Assembly (NCBI GenBank): GCA_013399695.1
Contig: VXAU01002072.1
Coordinates: forward strand, 310,001 to 374,000
Origin: Formicarius rufipectus
Taxonomy: Eukaryota > Chordata > Aves > Passeriformes > Formicariidae
Reading direction: 5' to 3'
DNA: 64,000 bases
Shown here piece after piece: positions 27,401 through 35,000 of this stretch (positions are counted from its first letter, which is position 1; every line of letters begins with the position of its first letter). The notes below the pieces were generated by a model. That model was not told the origin of the DNA. It did not search any database and saw nothing but the letters and a program-made list of their open reading frames with translations. Position numbers and translations under genes: made by a program.

Positions 27401-27643
27401 ACAGGTAGAGTAGGCTTGGAGGAGGCCAAGGACTGGAATAGCCAGGGTTACACAAGCTGGGAGTCCTAGCAAAAGCGGAGGTGGGATTTGCTCTTTAGCT
27501 GTCATATAAGTCATCAGTCAGCCTCTCTGCCACACAAGCACTGTAGTCAACTGGCAGAGTTGAACATGAAGCTGCCTTTGTTGTTTTCCTTTTTCTAATA
27601 CTAATTTTCCTTACTTTCAGATGCTGTTTATTCAAGGCACTAA
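159..27643 (+). CDS. PTPRB: PTPRB (VE-PTP) receptor tyrosine phosphatase beta, partial gene, 25 exons
   Basis: Single-pass receptor phosphatase of endothelial cells. Family knowledge: it dephosphorylates TIE2, VEGFR2 and VE-cadherin complexes and so affects vessel permeability. The sequence shows ten one-exon FN3 domains, an eleventh FN3 split over three exons, a transmembrane exon, a juxtamembrane segment and one PTP domain with the KNRY motif, WPD loop, HCSAGVGRTG P-loop and Q-loop. The exons total 4,337 bases; with one base from the upstream exon this is 1,445 codons plus TAA, with no stop or frameshift. Human PTPRB is about 1,997 residues, so about 550 residues (signal peptide and roughly six FN3 domains) lie before the window. 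The single PTP domain and the tail ending in AVYSRH separate it from PTPRJ and PTPRO. Most introns are 0.4-1.9 kb; the largest is 3.1 kb. Confidence 0.96.
1742..2005 (+). CDS. PTPRB: PTPRB exon: FN3 domain (about 8th)
   Basis: FN3 repeat of 264 bases in one exon, phase 1-1. It starts VPSSVTGVTV, contains SDYLSVSW and GDVDSYLV, and ends with TPGTLYNVMITTKSGKYE and ERT. The acceptor is GCACAG at 1741 and the donor ACAG|GTAAAG. NNS and NYS are potential N-glycosylation sites. It resembles the next exon more than the others: both carry a S.RSDYL block and SGKYE, which suggests a local duplication. Confidence 0.93.
2941..3204 (+). CDS. PTPRB: PTPRB exon: FN3 domain (about 9th)
   Basis: FN3 repeat of 264 bases, phase 1-1, behind a strong polypyrimidine tract and CAG. 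It begins VPSSVQGLTV and has SDYLKVSWL and the closing SGKYETSERVYGRT. The usual GDVDSY turn is replaced by SGYFDNY, so the acidic turn typical of this array is lost. I see no N-X-S/T sequon. The donor is ACAA|GTAAGT, so the next exon's first codon becomes ATG (Met) by splicing; this is not a start codon. Confidence 0.92.
4145..4408 (+). CDS. PTPRB: PTPRB exon: FN3 domain (about 10th)
   Basis: FN3 repeat of 264 bases, phase 1-1, with acceptor CTCTTCAG and donor ACAA|GTAAGA. It reads PESVKELTLSNRS, then EDLQVTWSKAEGDVDKYEI, then TPGRLYKILVLTISGD and ends EGLT, where leucine replaces the arginine of the usual GRT. One N-glycosylation sequon (NRS) is present. The core tryptophan and tyrosine positions are kept. 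Confidence 0.93.
5130..5393 (+). CDS. PTPRB: PTPRB exon: FN3 domain (about 11th)
   Basis: FN3 repeat of 264 bases, phase 1-1, with acceptor TTTCCAG and donor ACAA|GTATGT. It reads PSMVRNIHVSPNG, NSLKVSWTPGGGDVDSYTV, then AGEQYRVVVQSNSG and FGRT. The domain is histidine-rich in its second half. No N-X-S/T sequon is visible, unlike most of its neighbours. Confidence 0.93.
6250..6519 (+). CDS. PTPRB: PTPRB exon: FN3 domain (about 12th)
   Basis: FN3 repeat of 270 bases (90 codons), phase 1-1, with acceptor TTTCCAG and donor ACAG|GTAATT. It reads PASVQELLAHHAYSSHS, LLVTWQKAPGVAERYDI, and ends KIQVLTVSGGLFSKRAETVGRT in two adjoining blocks. The GDVDSY turn is changed to GVAERY. NKS is a potential N-glycosylation site. 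It is two codons longer than the 88-codon norm. Confidence 0.92.
7162..7425 (+). CDS. PTPRB: PTPRB exon: FN3 domain (about 13th), followed by a GC donor
   Basis: FN3 repeat of 264 bases, phase 1-1. It reads PAAVTNLKVTENTTDRLSF, SWTTAQGELDSYDIFLYNP, then MVIVTHSGDLTNESF and SGRT. NTT and NES are potential N-glycosylation sites. The acceptor follows a run of eight T. The exon/intron junction is ACAG|GCAAGA: a GC instead of GT at 7426-7427. The exon end is fixed by comparison with the other FN3 exons, all of which close with (R/L)T plus one base. The next exon is its closest relative (THSGDLTN in both). Confidence 0.93.
8312..8575 (+). CDS. PTPRB: PTPRB exon: FN3 domain (about 14th)
   Basis: FN3 repeat of 264 bases, phase 1-1, with acceptor TATTTCAG and donor ACAG|GTATGG. 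It reads PAPVVGLRASNRNMTDSLWF, GPAAGDVDFYELNLYNPNGT, then GRKYTLVVVTHSGDLTN and EGRT. NMT and NGT are potential N-glycosylation sites. It shares LYNP and VTHSGDLTN with the preceding exon, consistent with a pairwise duplication. Confidence 0.93.
8951..9232 (+). CDS. PTPRB: PTPRB exon: FN3 domain (about 15th)
   Basis: FN3 repeat of 282 bases (94 codons), phase 1-1, with acceptor GTGTAG and donor ACAA|GTAAGT. It reads PSPPNTVSFTDVANTSLSI, TWLGPPDWTDYDDFELQW, then RPGRLYEFSVRTVSGRHW and SVRT. The sequence leaves the GDVDSY pattern of the earlier array and is closer to a generic FN3. One sequon, NTS, is present. The intron before it is only 375 bases. Confidence 0.92.
9980..9997. repeat. 18-base perfect palindrome in a PTPRB intron
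   Basis: CAGTATCAGCTGATACTG is its own reverse complement. It is preceded by a further partial CAGTAT unit. It lies in the intron before the 16th FN3 exon. No function is implied. Confidence 0.9.
10369..10647 (+). CDS. PTPRB: PTPRB exon: FN3 domain (about 16th)
   Basis: FN3 repeat of 279 bases (93 codons), phase 1-1, with acceptor TTCTCTAG and donor GACC|GTAAGT. It reads PDKIQSLHCRPQTSTAIACSW, split here as HCRPQT and ACSW, then DFDGYSVECKK, VPHKRYLVSIKVHSADMTSE and TITMID. Three cysteines distinguish it from the preceding repeats, which have one at most. No sequon is seen. Confidence 0.92.
12559..12708 (+). CDS. PTPRB: PTPRB exon: first part of the membrane-proximal FN3 domain
   Basis: A 150-base exon, phase 1-1, with acceptor TTACACAG and donor GATG|GTAAGT. 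It begins with a proline-rich linker (PPQPPPDIRV) and continues SSINFTFNCSWFSDTNGAVK and YFTVIVREAD. It is nearly identical in pattern to human PTPRB as I recall it. NFT and NCS are potential N-glycosylation sites. This FN3 differs from the others in being split over three exons. Confidence 0.94.
13912..14155 (+). CDS. PTPRB: PTPRB exon: middle of the membrane-proximal FN3 domain
   Basis: A 244-base exon running from phase 1 to phase 2, with acceptor GATGCAG and donor TATAG|GTTAGA. It encodes GSEGPKPDEQHPLPSYLEYK, NDSIRIYQTNYFASRCAENP, a lysine and glutamate-rich stretch, then GGKCEPDHQKFCDGPLKPRT. Three cysteines and one sequon (NDS) are present. The donor has T at +3, weaker than the usual purine. 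Confidence 0.94.
15279..15385 (+). CDS. PTPRB: PTPRB exon: end of the membrane-proximal FN3 and stalk
   Basis: A 107-base exon, phase 2 to phase 1, with acceptor CTTTTAG and donor GCAG|GTTAGT. It encodes ISIRAFTQLFSEDPKELPKP and LFADTFFSLPITTEA, the last strand of the domain and the stalk just outside the membrane. Two neighbouring introns in a row start with GTTAG. Confidence 0.94.
15906..16005 (+). CDS. PTPRB: PTPRB exon: transmembrane segment
   Basis: A 100-base exon, phase 1 to phase 2, with acceptor TTTCTAG and donor GTTGG|GTAAGT. It encodes PLFGVIEGVSAGLFLIVM, LVAVTALFVC, then RQKVG. The stretch from AGLFL to LFVC is about 20 hydrophobic residues and is followed by the basic stop-transfer RQK, so it is the single membrane span with the C terminus in the cytoplasm. 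Confidence 0.95.
17463..17546 (+). CDS. PTPRB: PTPRB exon: cytoplasmic juxtamembrane segment
   Basis: An 84-base exon, phase 2-2, with acceptor TATTCCAG and donor AAAGG|GTAAAG. It encodes NGHERPTARLSIRRDRPLSV followed by HLNLGQKG. The segment is strongly basic and lies between the membrane and the phosphatase domain. The next exon is a microexon only 104 bases away. Confidence 0.94.
17651..17668 (+). CDS. PTPRB: PTPRB 18-base microexon (juxtamembrane)
   Basis: An 18-base exon between AG at 17649-17650 and GT at 17669-17670. It encodes NRKTS plus two bases of a serine codon completed by the next exon. Human PTPRB has the matching residues (GNRKTSC before PIK, as I recall), which supports a real exon. 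It is phase 2-2 and exactly six codons long, so skipping would keep the frame. The flanking introns are 104 and 105 bases. The peptide has two basic residues directly before T-S-S, a plausible kinase site (inference). Confidence 0.88.
17774..17855 (+). CDS. PTPRB: PTPRB exon: start of the PTP domain region
   Basis: An 82-base exon, phase 2 to phase 0, with acceptor ATTTTAG and donor TATGAG|GTGGGA. It encodes PIKVSHFEAHFTKLQADSNY and LLSKEYE, the helical lead-in of the R3-type receptor phosphatase domain. In this subfamily (PTPRB, PTPRJ, PTPRO, PTPRH) the F...F..L..D...L..E.E pattern precedes the catalytic core. Confidence 0.95.
18304..18394 (+). CDS. PTPRB: PTPRB exon: PTP domain, KNRY motif
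   Basis: A 91-base exon, phase 0 to phase 1, after a run of T and GCAG. It encodes DLKDVGRNQTCDIALLPENR and GKNRYNNILP. The KNRY motif is the substrate phosphotyrosine recognition loop of classical PTPs. The tyrosine codon TAT that follows is split: T here, AT in the next exon. Confidence 0.96.
19550..19626 (+). CDS. PTPRB: PTPRB exon: PTP domain, DYINASYI motif
   Basis: A 77-base exon, phase 1 to phase 0, with acceptor TTTTCTAG and donor CCG|GTAAGT. It encodes DTSRVKLSNVDDDPCSDYIN and ASYIP. DYINASYI is a conserved core motif of classical tyrosine phosphatases. Confidence 0.96.
20443..20577 (+). CDS. PTPRB: PTPRB exon: PTP domain, TQGPLPGT and W-rich core
   Basis: A 135-base exon, phase 0-0, with acceptor TTTGCAG and donor CGG|GTGAGC. 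It encodes GNNFRREYIATQGPLPGT, KDEFWKMAWEQNVHNIVM and VTQCVEKGR. The TQGPLP, DFWxMxWE-like and IVMxT motifs are conserved in PTP domains. Length and phase match a complete internal block of 45 codons. Confidence 0.96.
21609..21731 (+). CDS. PTPRB: PTPRB exon: PTP domain, KCDHYWP block
   Basis: A 123-base exon, phase 0-0, with acceptor CTCTGCAG and donor TGCAGT|GTATGT. It encodes VKCDHYWPLDQDSLYYGDL, IVEMLSESVLPEWTIREF and KICS. K(C)xxYWP is a conserved PTP motif. The last codon is AGT (Ser) where human PTPRB has glycine as I recall. The donor is followed within 20 bases by a long T run. Confidence 0.95.
21949..22112 (+). CDS. PTPRB: PTPRB exon: PTP domain, WPD loop and catalytic cysteine
   Basis: A 164-base exon, phase 0 to phase 2, with acceptor CCAACAG and donor TGCAG|GTACGT. 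It encodes [40 protein letters not shown] and TGPTIVHC. The WPD-loop aspartate (general acid) is codon 22006-22008. The nucleophilic cysteine of the signature is TGC at 22108-22110. Both catalytic residues are intact, so the enzyme should be active. Confidence 0.97.
22706..22730. repeat. (AG)n microsatellite
   Basis: About 12 uninterrupted AG units followed by AAAAAGAG, within the PTPRB intron that separates the catalytic cysteine from the rest of the P-loop. Confidence 0.95.
23322..23457 (+). CDS. PTPRB: PTPRB exon: PTP signature loop with catalytic arginine
   Basis: A 136-base exon, phase 2 to phase 0, with acceptor TTTCCAG and donor ACAGAG|GTAAGT. Joined to the previous exon it completes the P-loop HCSAGVGRTG; the serine codon is split by the intron. 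The arginine that binds phosphate is encoded here. It continues FIALDRILQQLDSKD and LRLHRVHMVQTE, which contains the start of the Q-loop. Confidence 0.97.
23458..26539 (+). other. PTPRB: Largest PTPRB intron in the window
   Basis: A 3,082-base intron between the P-loop exon and the Q-loop/tail exon. It has GTAAGT at the start and TTTTGCAG at the end, the latter next to a run of nine A. I find no extra exon on the plus strand and no recognisable interspersed repeat. An 18-base perfect palindrome lies at 25750-25767. Confidence 0.85.
25750..25767. repeat. 18-base perfect AT-rich palindrome in a PTPRB intron
   Basis: ACCTTTATATATAAAGGT is its own reverse complement. It lies in the 3.1-kb intron. 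I see no flanking terminal repeats that would make it part of a transposon. Confidence 0.9.
26540..26660 (+). CDS. PTPRB: PTPRB exon: Q-loop and end of the PTP domain
   Basis: A 121-base exon, phase 0 to phase 1, with acceptor TTTTGCAG and donor AGAG|GTAACT. It encodes CQYVYLHQCVRDVLRTRKLR and IYENVNPEYHR. The glutamines around the QTECQY junction form the Q-loop that positions the hydrolytic water. The tail tyrosines (IYENV, EYHR) may be phosphorylated (inference). Confidence 0.96.
27621..27643 (+). CDS. PTPRB: PTPRB last coding exon, C terminus and stop
   Basis: Acceptor CTTTCAG at 27614-27620. The exon adds AVYSRH after the split aspartate codon and ends at TAA, 27641-27643. Human PTPRB ends in PVYSRH as I recall, so this is the natural C terminus. 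The same exon continues into the 3' UTR. Confidence 0.94.
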
Positions 27644-27826
27644 GAATGTTAGAGATATCTGCTTTTGTGACCACACTTGTTAGCTTAGGGGTTTGTTTGG
27701 GGGGGTTTTTTATATATGTATCTCATGCACCAGAAAGGTGCCAGACCTTTCTGTTGAGACTGTGTATAATTTATTGGTCTGGTGATTTTTTAAAAAGATA
27801 TATAATTTAAATGTAAAAGGTATTAA

Positions 27827-27859
27827 TGTATATAATTGTATTTTGGCATTATGTAAATA
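27827..27859 (+). promoter_or_regulatory. Two Pumilio-type motifs in the PTPRB 3' UTR
   Basis: TGTATATA at 27827-27834 and TGTAAATA at 27852-27859 both match the Pumilio response consensus UGUANAUA. They sit about 190-215 bases after the stop codon in AT-rich sequence, where such 8-mers can also arise by chance. Confidence 0.4.
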
Positions 27860-28812
27860 TGTATTTTTTCTATATTGTTTATATTAATATTATGCTTCAG
27901 ATAATACTATTTTTTCTTATCACGGTTTTTATAAACTGTTCTACGTAAACTATTTTAAATTGAATGGGTAACAGGACTGCTGCATTTGGGGTGGTATTGG
28001 CATGATATGGAAAAAATCCTTTAAGGAGAACCTCATTTTTTTTAACTAGTTCAGTGTTCGTGAGATGAAATAAGCTACTATTAAGCAAGGGAACAGTAGT
28101 CCTGTACAGGAATTACAATGCTACTCTACACTTTAAACTTACTGCTTTTCATCTGACAAAAATGGGTATAACCCATAACACAATGACATTTTACAGAACT
28201 CGTTATCAACTGAGCAAAACAGGGTTCACCTTACCAGAAGCAACTGTTTCAGTCTAATGTGACATAGTAGGAAAATACCAAACAACATACACTGCAGTGA
28301 AGTCTTAGCAGGCCTTTCTCCCACCACATACTTTGAGGGGAGACAGGTCACATTCTGATTTCTTTACACTGGTTTAAGAGAGCAGAATCAAACCACAGCC
28401 TATCTGTGCATTTTCATTTGTGTGTAATAATAATTAAGAAAGATATTCAAGAAATGCCTCACACAGACCTGTAAGGATGTGAAATTTGGCAACTTTCGTA
28501 GCTCATTAGAAACAGTGCTGTACCATGAGAGCCAAAAAAGTAGAGAGATTGTTCCAATATGTTTGCAAAGACATACATACATATATATATATCCCACAGT
28601 TTACACAACTGGCCTTACCTGCTTGCAGCACAACTTCCTTGCTCCTTCAAATGCCACTTGCTCTCACAAAGGGACAGTTTGGCCTCAGCACGTCTGCATA
28701 GAAAGAACCCAGCTGCACGAATGTTGCCTGATGCCCACCAACAAGGGCAGCTGGAATGGAAAAAGGCTCATGGGTAAGCCAGGGAATGTAGGCTGGCAGG
28801 GCTGTGCTAATT

Positions 28813-28885
28813 GTAGAATCATGAAGTGATTTGGTTTGGAAGAGACCTTAAAGACCATCTAGTTCCAACCCCCCATAGCCCAGGC
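28813..28885 (-). mobile_element. CR1 LINE 3'-end fragment
   Basis: Read on the minus strand, the sequence has the typical CR1 tail: GGTTGGAACTAGATGGTC, then TTTAAGGTCTCTTCCAAACC, then ATCATGATTCT close to the (ATTCTATG) terminal repeat. Only about 70 bases remain. CR1 is the dominant LINE of birds and other reptiles. Confidence 0.8.
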
Positions 28886-31556
28886 AGGAAGTCATTGCTC
28901 AAAACATTTACTGACTGCAAGAAATAAAATCAAAGAGCACTCAGCAGGTGCATTATGCCTCTCTCCTCTGCAGAGGGTTTTTCACTCAAGGATCTAAACA
29001 CTCTGTTCAGTTACTCTTTTACTTCATAAAGTGTTCTTCAAAGAAATAGAGAAGAGTCAGTACACAGTTCGTCTCCATCACAAAAAGAAGGCAGTGCTTC
29101 GTGGTTCTTTCGTACATCTACCTGTACTTGCCCTAGACAAAGCAACTTGTTGCTGAAGACAAGTGCCTAAATTCCACTTCTGTTCTGGACAGAAATAAAT
29201 ATTTCTGAAGGCCTTCTGAGAACCAGCCAATAAGTAAGTGCCTTATTGAGGAACTGCTGTGGCCCTGGGCCAAGGCAGTTGTGATTTCATCATGCCTTAC
29301 TGGAGCCATGTGCTCCATGCAGTAGGAACATCTGCCTGACAATTGCTGAGGAAACCTACAAGGCAGATCTGACATAGTTTTCTTAAGAAACCGTTCCAAA
29401 GCAGAACCAGCAGGACCGTGTACATTAATGTCAATCTGGTTTTGCTAGAGAGAAGGAAACAGCCTGATAATTACTCTTCCTTTCTACTCCACCTGGAGTC
29501 TCATCTTTTCTTGACCAAATTACCCTCGTGTGCCTCAGAAGCCATCCTTCATATTGGCTTTCACAGCTGCTCAAAGCATGCAAGCTTGGTTAATCTTTTA
29601 AGTGTTTCTATATGAACATACTGCTCATTCCTCCTGTACATCCTCTGTGACACCACACAAACCTCAAAATCCACCACCCTGAATTGAAACTGAAGAGGAA
29701 AGGAACTAGCATTAGAGTGGAAGGTATTTTTACAGAGCAGAACCTAATCAAAACCACAAGAAAATGTGCAGGTTTTCTCCAGACTCCCTCTTTTCTCTGT
29801 TTCCTTTGCTAGATTGACTAGGTTAGCAAGCAAGGACAAACAGGCATGGCAGCTTTACATGCTAGTAACAGCTGCACATAAGGCATCATGAATACTGCTG
29901 TTGTGTTACTTGCTCTGCATTTAGTACTTTCTTTTCGCAAGGGTAGCTGAGGAGCAAAGATAGCCCTGTTAGTTGCCAGCAGTACAATACACTGTGAAGA
30001 CATACCAAATGTGCCCTAGAAATTATGTCACACTGTATGTCACTATGTGATTTTTTTTTTTAATGCTGAGGGAAATAGAACTCAATAATATATGATCTGA
30101 GGGCAAAGGTCTGACTGTATACCATGTATGCATGTTGTTCTTAATTTTCAAAAAGACACACGTTGTTCTGCTCTTTATCGCTCTCAGCTCCCCTGTCTGC
30201 ACCTGTTATACCTAAAATGATAACGTCATAGCACACATCTAGTTTTGTCTTTTCTCTCAGCTAATAATGGACACAGTTCAGTCTTTCTCCTCATCACTTT
30301 TTAACATGACAGATGACCTTAAATGCTCTGGCACAGTGCTCACAAGCAGCTTTACATCTCTGCTCAGATAGGTCATGCATGAGACTGTGCACACACACTA
30401 TTGCTCTGGTTCTGCTCTCTAGCCAATTCTACTCATATGAAACCACTGTAAATCCACTGAGAAAAAGTATTTATGTAGCATTTTGTTAATATAAAACACC
30501 TGCTTGTCAGTATAATTAATTATATTTACCGTGCCTCTAAGCTGAAGAACAGGACTGATGGAAAATTGTTAATGTAACAAGAATGGATTTGAGGGAGCCT
30601 GTGTACTTCACAAAGATGGCTCTTAAGAAAAAAGATCTTTTGAATGTCCATGAGTGATGTTCAGTATTCTCTTCTTGATGGTTCCCAATAATAGTGTTAT
30701 AAAGCAAAGCTAGTGTTGTAGCTGATCCATAAGCTAAGATTTGCACACTTGGAGCCCAGTCCTGTGAATCTCTGCATTGTCCACGAAACTACCTGAGTAC
30801 TTTCATGAAAGTCAACTGGAACGCTTGCCTGAAGAAGATACCATTCTGCTTCTGAAGCACTTGCAGGGTTGGGCTTTTAGATTAATTCAAATTTTTGTAT
30901 TGAAAGTTATTTAATAATGAAAAAAATTGTAATGTTTTTTTTTTTAATCTGTGCAATACAATTACAAGATCAACTACCGAATGTAGGGGGAAAAAAAATT
31001 TTACATCGTTGGAGTTGGTAAATGATATTTTTTGCTACTAATGGAACACAAAAGTGGGTGAGAGAAATAGGCATACTGTGAAGATGTTGTAAAAGTGCAA
31101 CTTTATACATTTTTCTCTGCTGCTATAGTTATTTAGCAATAAATGCCTAAAATTGCCAGAAATACTATTTTGTGCCATGATATACTATGAATTTCCTTTC
31201 AGTTGTAGAACAGAGAAAAGAAAATGTGTGAGCTTTAAGTTTATATTAAGTATTGTATACAGTTACTTACGCTTTAACTTTGAACCCAAAAGTTAAATAC
31301 AAGACAGACAGAGGTGCATGAGCACTTAGCCATGCTCCTCAGCCTGGGATTTAATATATGGGATAGAGGGATGAGAACAATAACCATCTAATCACTATGT
31401 TAGCATTTTTTTCTCAGGGCCACAGATTGGAGAAATGCACTTGACTTTCAGAGATACAGCCTAGTGCAGCCACAGCTTCATGACCAAGGAGTGGCATGGC
31501 AGGTGCTTAACATTTTTTCAGATTTCTTTGTGTAATTGAGACATGCAGTTTGTGTG

Positions 31557-31562
31557 AATAAA
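31557..31562 (+). promoter_or_regulatory. PTPRB: Candidate poly(A) signal AATAAA
   Basis: AATAAA about 3.9 kb after the PTPRB stop codon, plus strand. It is one of several candidates and there is no transcript evidence here. Confidence 0.4.
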
Positions 31563-32058
31563 ATGCTTTATAGAATAATCACCACTCCCCTGGTGGCCCT
31601 GTCACAGATGTGTGGGCTGTGGAGCTGTGAGCTCTGGGACCTGTAGTTCCAGGGTGCTGTAACTTTGAATAGAAGATGAGGGCTCACCCCAGTACTTAGG
31701 CAACTCACTGTAGACCCTGTGCCCTCGTCTGTTCCTCTCAGGCTGACAGAGTCAACTCCCGAACTGTTGGTAGCACCACTATGGCCAAAGCAAAAATCCA
31801 CAAGTTTTGAAATGTGGCTAGCCATAAATTTTTTGCCAGTGCCTGGAGTAAAGTTTCCGAAAAACATCTTTGGCATATATTTCATATGCAATATAATTAC
31901 TTATAATTGTTTTTCCTAACAAACACTGGGTGAACACAGAACTGTGCTACTATTGTCAATTTAATTTATGCATTTAAGTATATTTTTATATTTTTAGCTA
32001 CAGCAAACAAATCAAATATATTTGAGTGTATTTTACACATTTTTATAAATAGTTCATG

Positions 32059-32064
32059 AATAAA
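32059..32064 (+). promoter_or_regulatory. PTPRB: Candidate distal poly(A) signal AATAAA
   Basis: AATAAA followed within 30 bases by a T run and a T/G-rich segment, as expected downstream of a cleavage site. It could be the distal end of the PTPRB transcript. Confidence 0.4.
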
Positions 32065-32070
32065 ATATTC

Positions 32071-35000
32071 ATTTTTTTTAAATCACATTCTCGTCTTCTG
32101 TTTGACTGCCTTTGCATTATGGATTTTGTTGTCCTGCTGCTCAGAGAAAAGGTCATAACTGAGTTTGATTCCAATTGAGACAGTCTTCAGAGAACACTAA
32201 ATTCATCAGAAGCCTCAGCCTATTGGGGGAAAGTGGGCACTGCTGTTGCCTGCTGACCAGATTAGTGCCCATGTGGAAGGATACCACTATTCCCTTCTCC
32301 TCCCTGGTTCTCTGCTCTCCTGCTTTAATAAACAAGATACTGTCTGAGTTATGCAATGGATATGTGAAACTACAGTGGATCTTGAACTGGAGTGCCTGGT
32401 ATTTTAGAGACATTTCACCAGGAAGCTGTACCAATTAGCACTGGATTAGAACTGGAGATGCGTTGCTGCCTACAACACGAGGATCTAAACCATGCCTATT
32501 AACAAATGCATTTCTTCTCCTCCTGCACTCTGCAGTTCTTAAAAACCATTAACGTTCTTGTGGGGTCAGAGTGCTTGGCAGTAAGGTGCTTATTGCCAAT
32601 TCTCTGGATTTCAGATAGTCTCTATTGGTCATCAGAAATGTTTAAGGCAAGTTAATTCTATTTATTTAAAAGAAAAAAGTATTTATTGGTTTATATTTTG
32701 TACTATTGTACTTATATTTTTGTACTATTGTGAACTATTTGTATGTGTAGTGAAGGCTGAGGGAGTTATCAGATTTTTCCTTTGGGATATAAAAGTTTAT
32801 CTCTGAGTTCTATTCTCTCCTGAAGCCAATGCTGGCACAAAAGAGCAGTGACAATGATAAAATAACATAAAGTTGATATCTTCACACAGGAGAAACATGG
32901 CCAGCATTGTAGACAAGGGTATATATAAGTATTTTTATATGGTTAGGCAAAGAAACTGAGACACAAAGAGTCTTCCAGTTCAGCGAGAACGTGGTGGTTG
33001 GTTCCAGTTAAAATATCACCAGAATCTAGTTTTTAGCCTTGCTATTTTTATAAAATGGATTTGACTTGTACCTGGACTTCATACCTATGAGCTGGCAGTT
33101 TTGTCTGGCAAGTCATTTCCTATACCATAATTTCAATTTTCTGCCAGTGTCTGGCTTCACCATCAGTTGCTTTATCATGCCTTAGGAATGGTTACCAGTG
33201 TCAGGCATCTGATAGCAGGCAGGATATGGCAATACCAGTATGTCAGCATATACTACAGCACATGTGGCTAACCAAGGCCTTGCACATGACCCTGGTACAC
33301 CACCAGTCCCAATCTGTGCAAAGAAAATCCAAAACAGCAGAAAAATAGGAAAAAGACAGCATTCCAGTTAATTCATGGAGGCGTTGCAAAAGCAAGAACC
33401 CCTATTCCCATTCTCTGACTCTCTGTGGAGCGTGGAATGTTCCCTGCAGTGGCTGCCCCAGGCGGTGCGCGATGAAGGTGCCCTGGGCTGCACTGGCCGC
33501 AGACCTGTCCCTCTGCGTGACCTCTGGTGGTTCTCATTACACAGTGGCTGTGCCTGCTGGCTCCTGCAGGTGCCCAAAGTCCTTTTTATATCCAAGTTAG
33601 GTGCTTACTGTTATTTGCGTGAGAAACCTCGCTATGATGAGCAGCTTTGCCTGGGATGAGAGATGGTCCCCGCTCCCAGAGATCTGGAGTACTCAGCAGC
33701 GTCAAGCAGGCACAGAGCCAACAGAGTCCAAGAGGGCAAAGCTTTCTGCAGACCTCAAAGCCTTTAAGTCTCCAGGGAAAATGTCACTTTAACACCCACA
33801 GCTTTGCTGCTGCAGAAGTGCTGGGGCCCCCAAAAGAGGCAGAAGTCCCCCTGAGGGCTCAAACTGACCATGTAGGGACCCCACTGTCAGCACAGGGAGG
33901 GTATGCTCTGAGCCTGTTTGCAGCAGCCATCCCCACCCCTCCTTACTCAAAGTCCTAACTGGAAGGGGTGTCCAAAACATGTCCTAGCCCCCAGAGATGC
34001 TGGTGCACAGAACTTCAGGGTTGAAGGAGAGAGGCAACTGAGGCAGCCCTGGCATGGTTCCTCCCTCTGTACCAAGTCCTTCCATCCCTGAGCTGGGGGG
34101 CCGTGGCACATGGCAGGACTGCAGAGGCACACCATGGGGACACACCGGCTCTACCAGTGATTCTGTCCCAAAGCTCATGGGGATCTGCACGTTCCAGAGG
34201 GCCCAGAGCATGAGACCTCTGTCAAAATCCAGGCTGAGAGGGTAACAGTCCCAGCCCTGTGCAGCAGCCGAATGCCAGGCACTAAGCATCGCTGGCGAGC
34301 GCTGTGGCAGCTGGACCAGACACTTCAGTACACAGCCTTCTGCATACTCGTGCCAAAATCCCTGCCAGACTTCATGCCACGTCCTTGCTTGTCTTTGGTG
34401 GTGAAGTTCCCAAGCCTGCTGATGTGTCAATCAAATAGCAGAGAGCAGTTGGAGCAGCTGCTTCTTACCAAGGATAAAGGCAGAGGTTTCCCACCCTCCC
34501 CACAGCAGTGAAGCCACACAACCTGGTTAGCAGGTGTCACTCGAGACCCGCAATTTGAGTCCTCTGTAGGAACTGCTCTGTATTTTCAGCATAAAACCCT
34601 GAATTTAAGCAATGCCTTTTGGAGTCACACTTAGGTCTGTCACTGAATGAAACCCCAAGCCCAGTTCTCACACAAGTACAGCTTCTTTCCCAGGACTGCA
34701 ACTGGTGAGCACAACAGATTTGCAGCTGAAGTGTCTCCACTACCTGAGGTAGCCAAGTGCTGGGGGAAAATGGTGCCAGACGTGTCTTAAGAGAAGAAAG
34801 CATATGCTTTGGGTGACTCCACAGGACACTAGCACTAGGTCCCTGCATCAGTCCACAAGCATCAAGGAATCAGCATCAGTACTACACTCCTTTGCAAATT
34901 CTCCCTGTCCTTGGCGTTGACACACATATAAATCAATAGGAATTGGAACATATTTCAAATACATATTTGCATTACCACAGGATGGAAAGTTATGTAAATA

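Larger units (their letters stand above)
27644..32070 (+). other. PTPRB: Probable PTPRB 3' untranslated region (3' limit uncertain)
   Basis: AT-rich, no coding exon seen. AATAAA occurs at 28923, 29194, 31138, 31557 and 32059, so several transcript ends are possible. The last two are the best candidates: both lie in strongly A/T-rich DNA, and 32059 is followed within 30 bases by a T run. Human PTPRB also has a 3' UTR of several kilobases, to my knowledge. A small CR1 remnant lies inside at 28813-28885. The end at about 32,070 is an estimate. Confidence 0.5.

Noticed and set aside
33984..34430. Open frame of 148 codons on the minus strand in intergenic DNA
   Set aside because: No homology recognised. 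Kept only as part of the GC-rich block in the findings, not as a gene.
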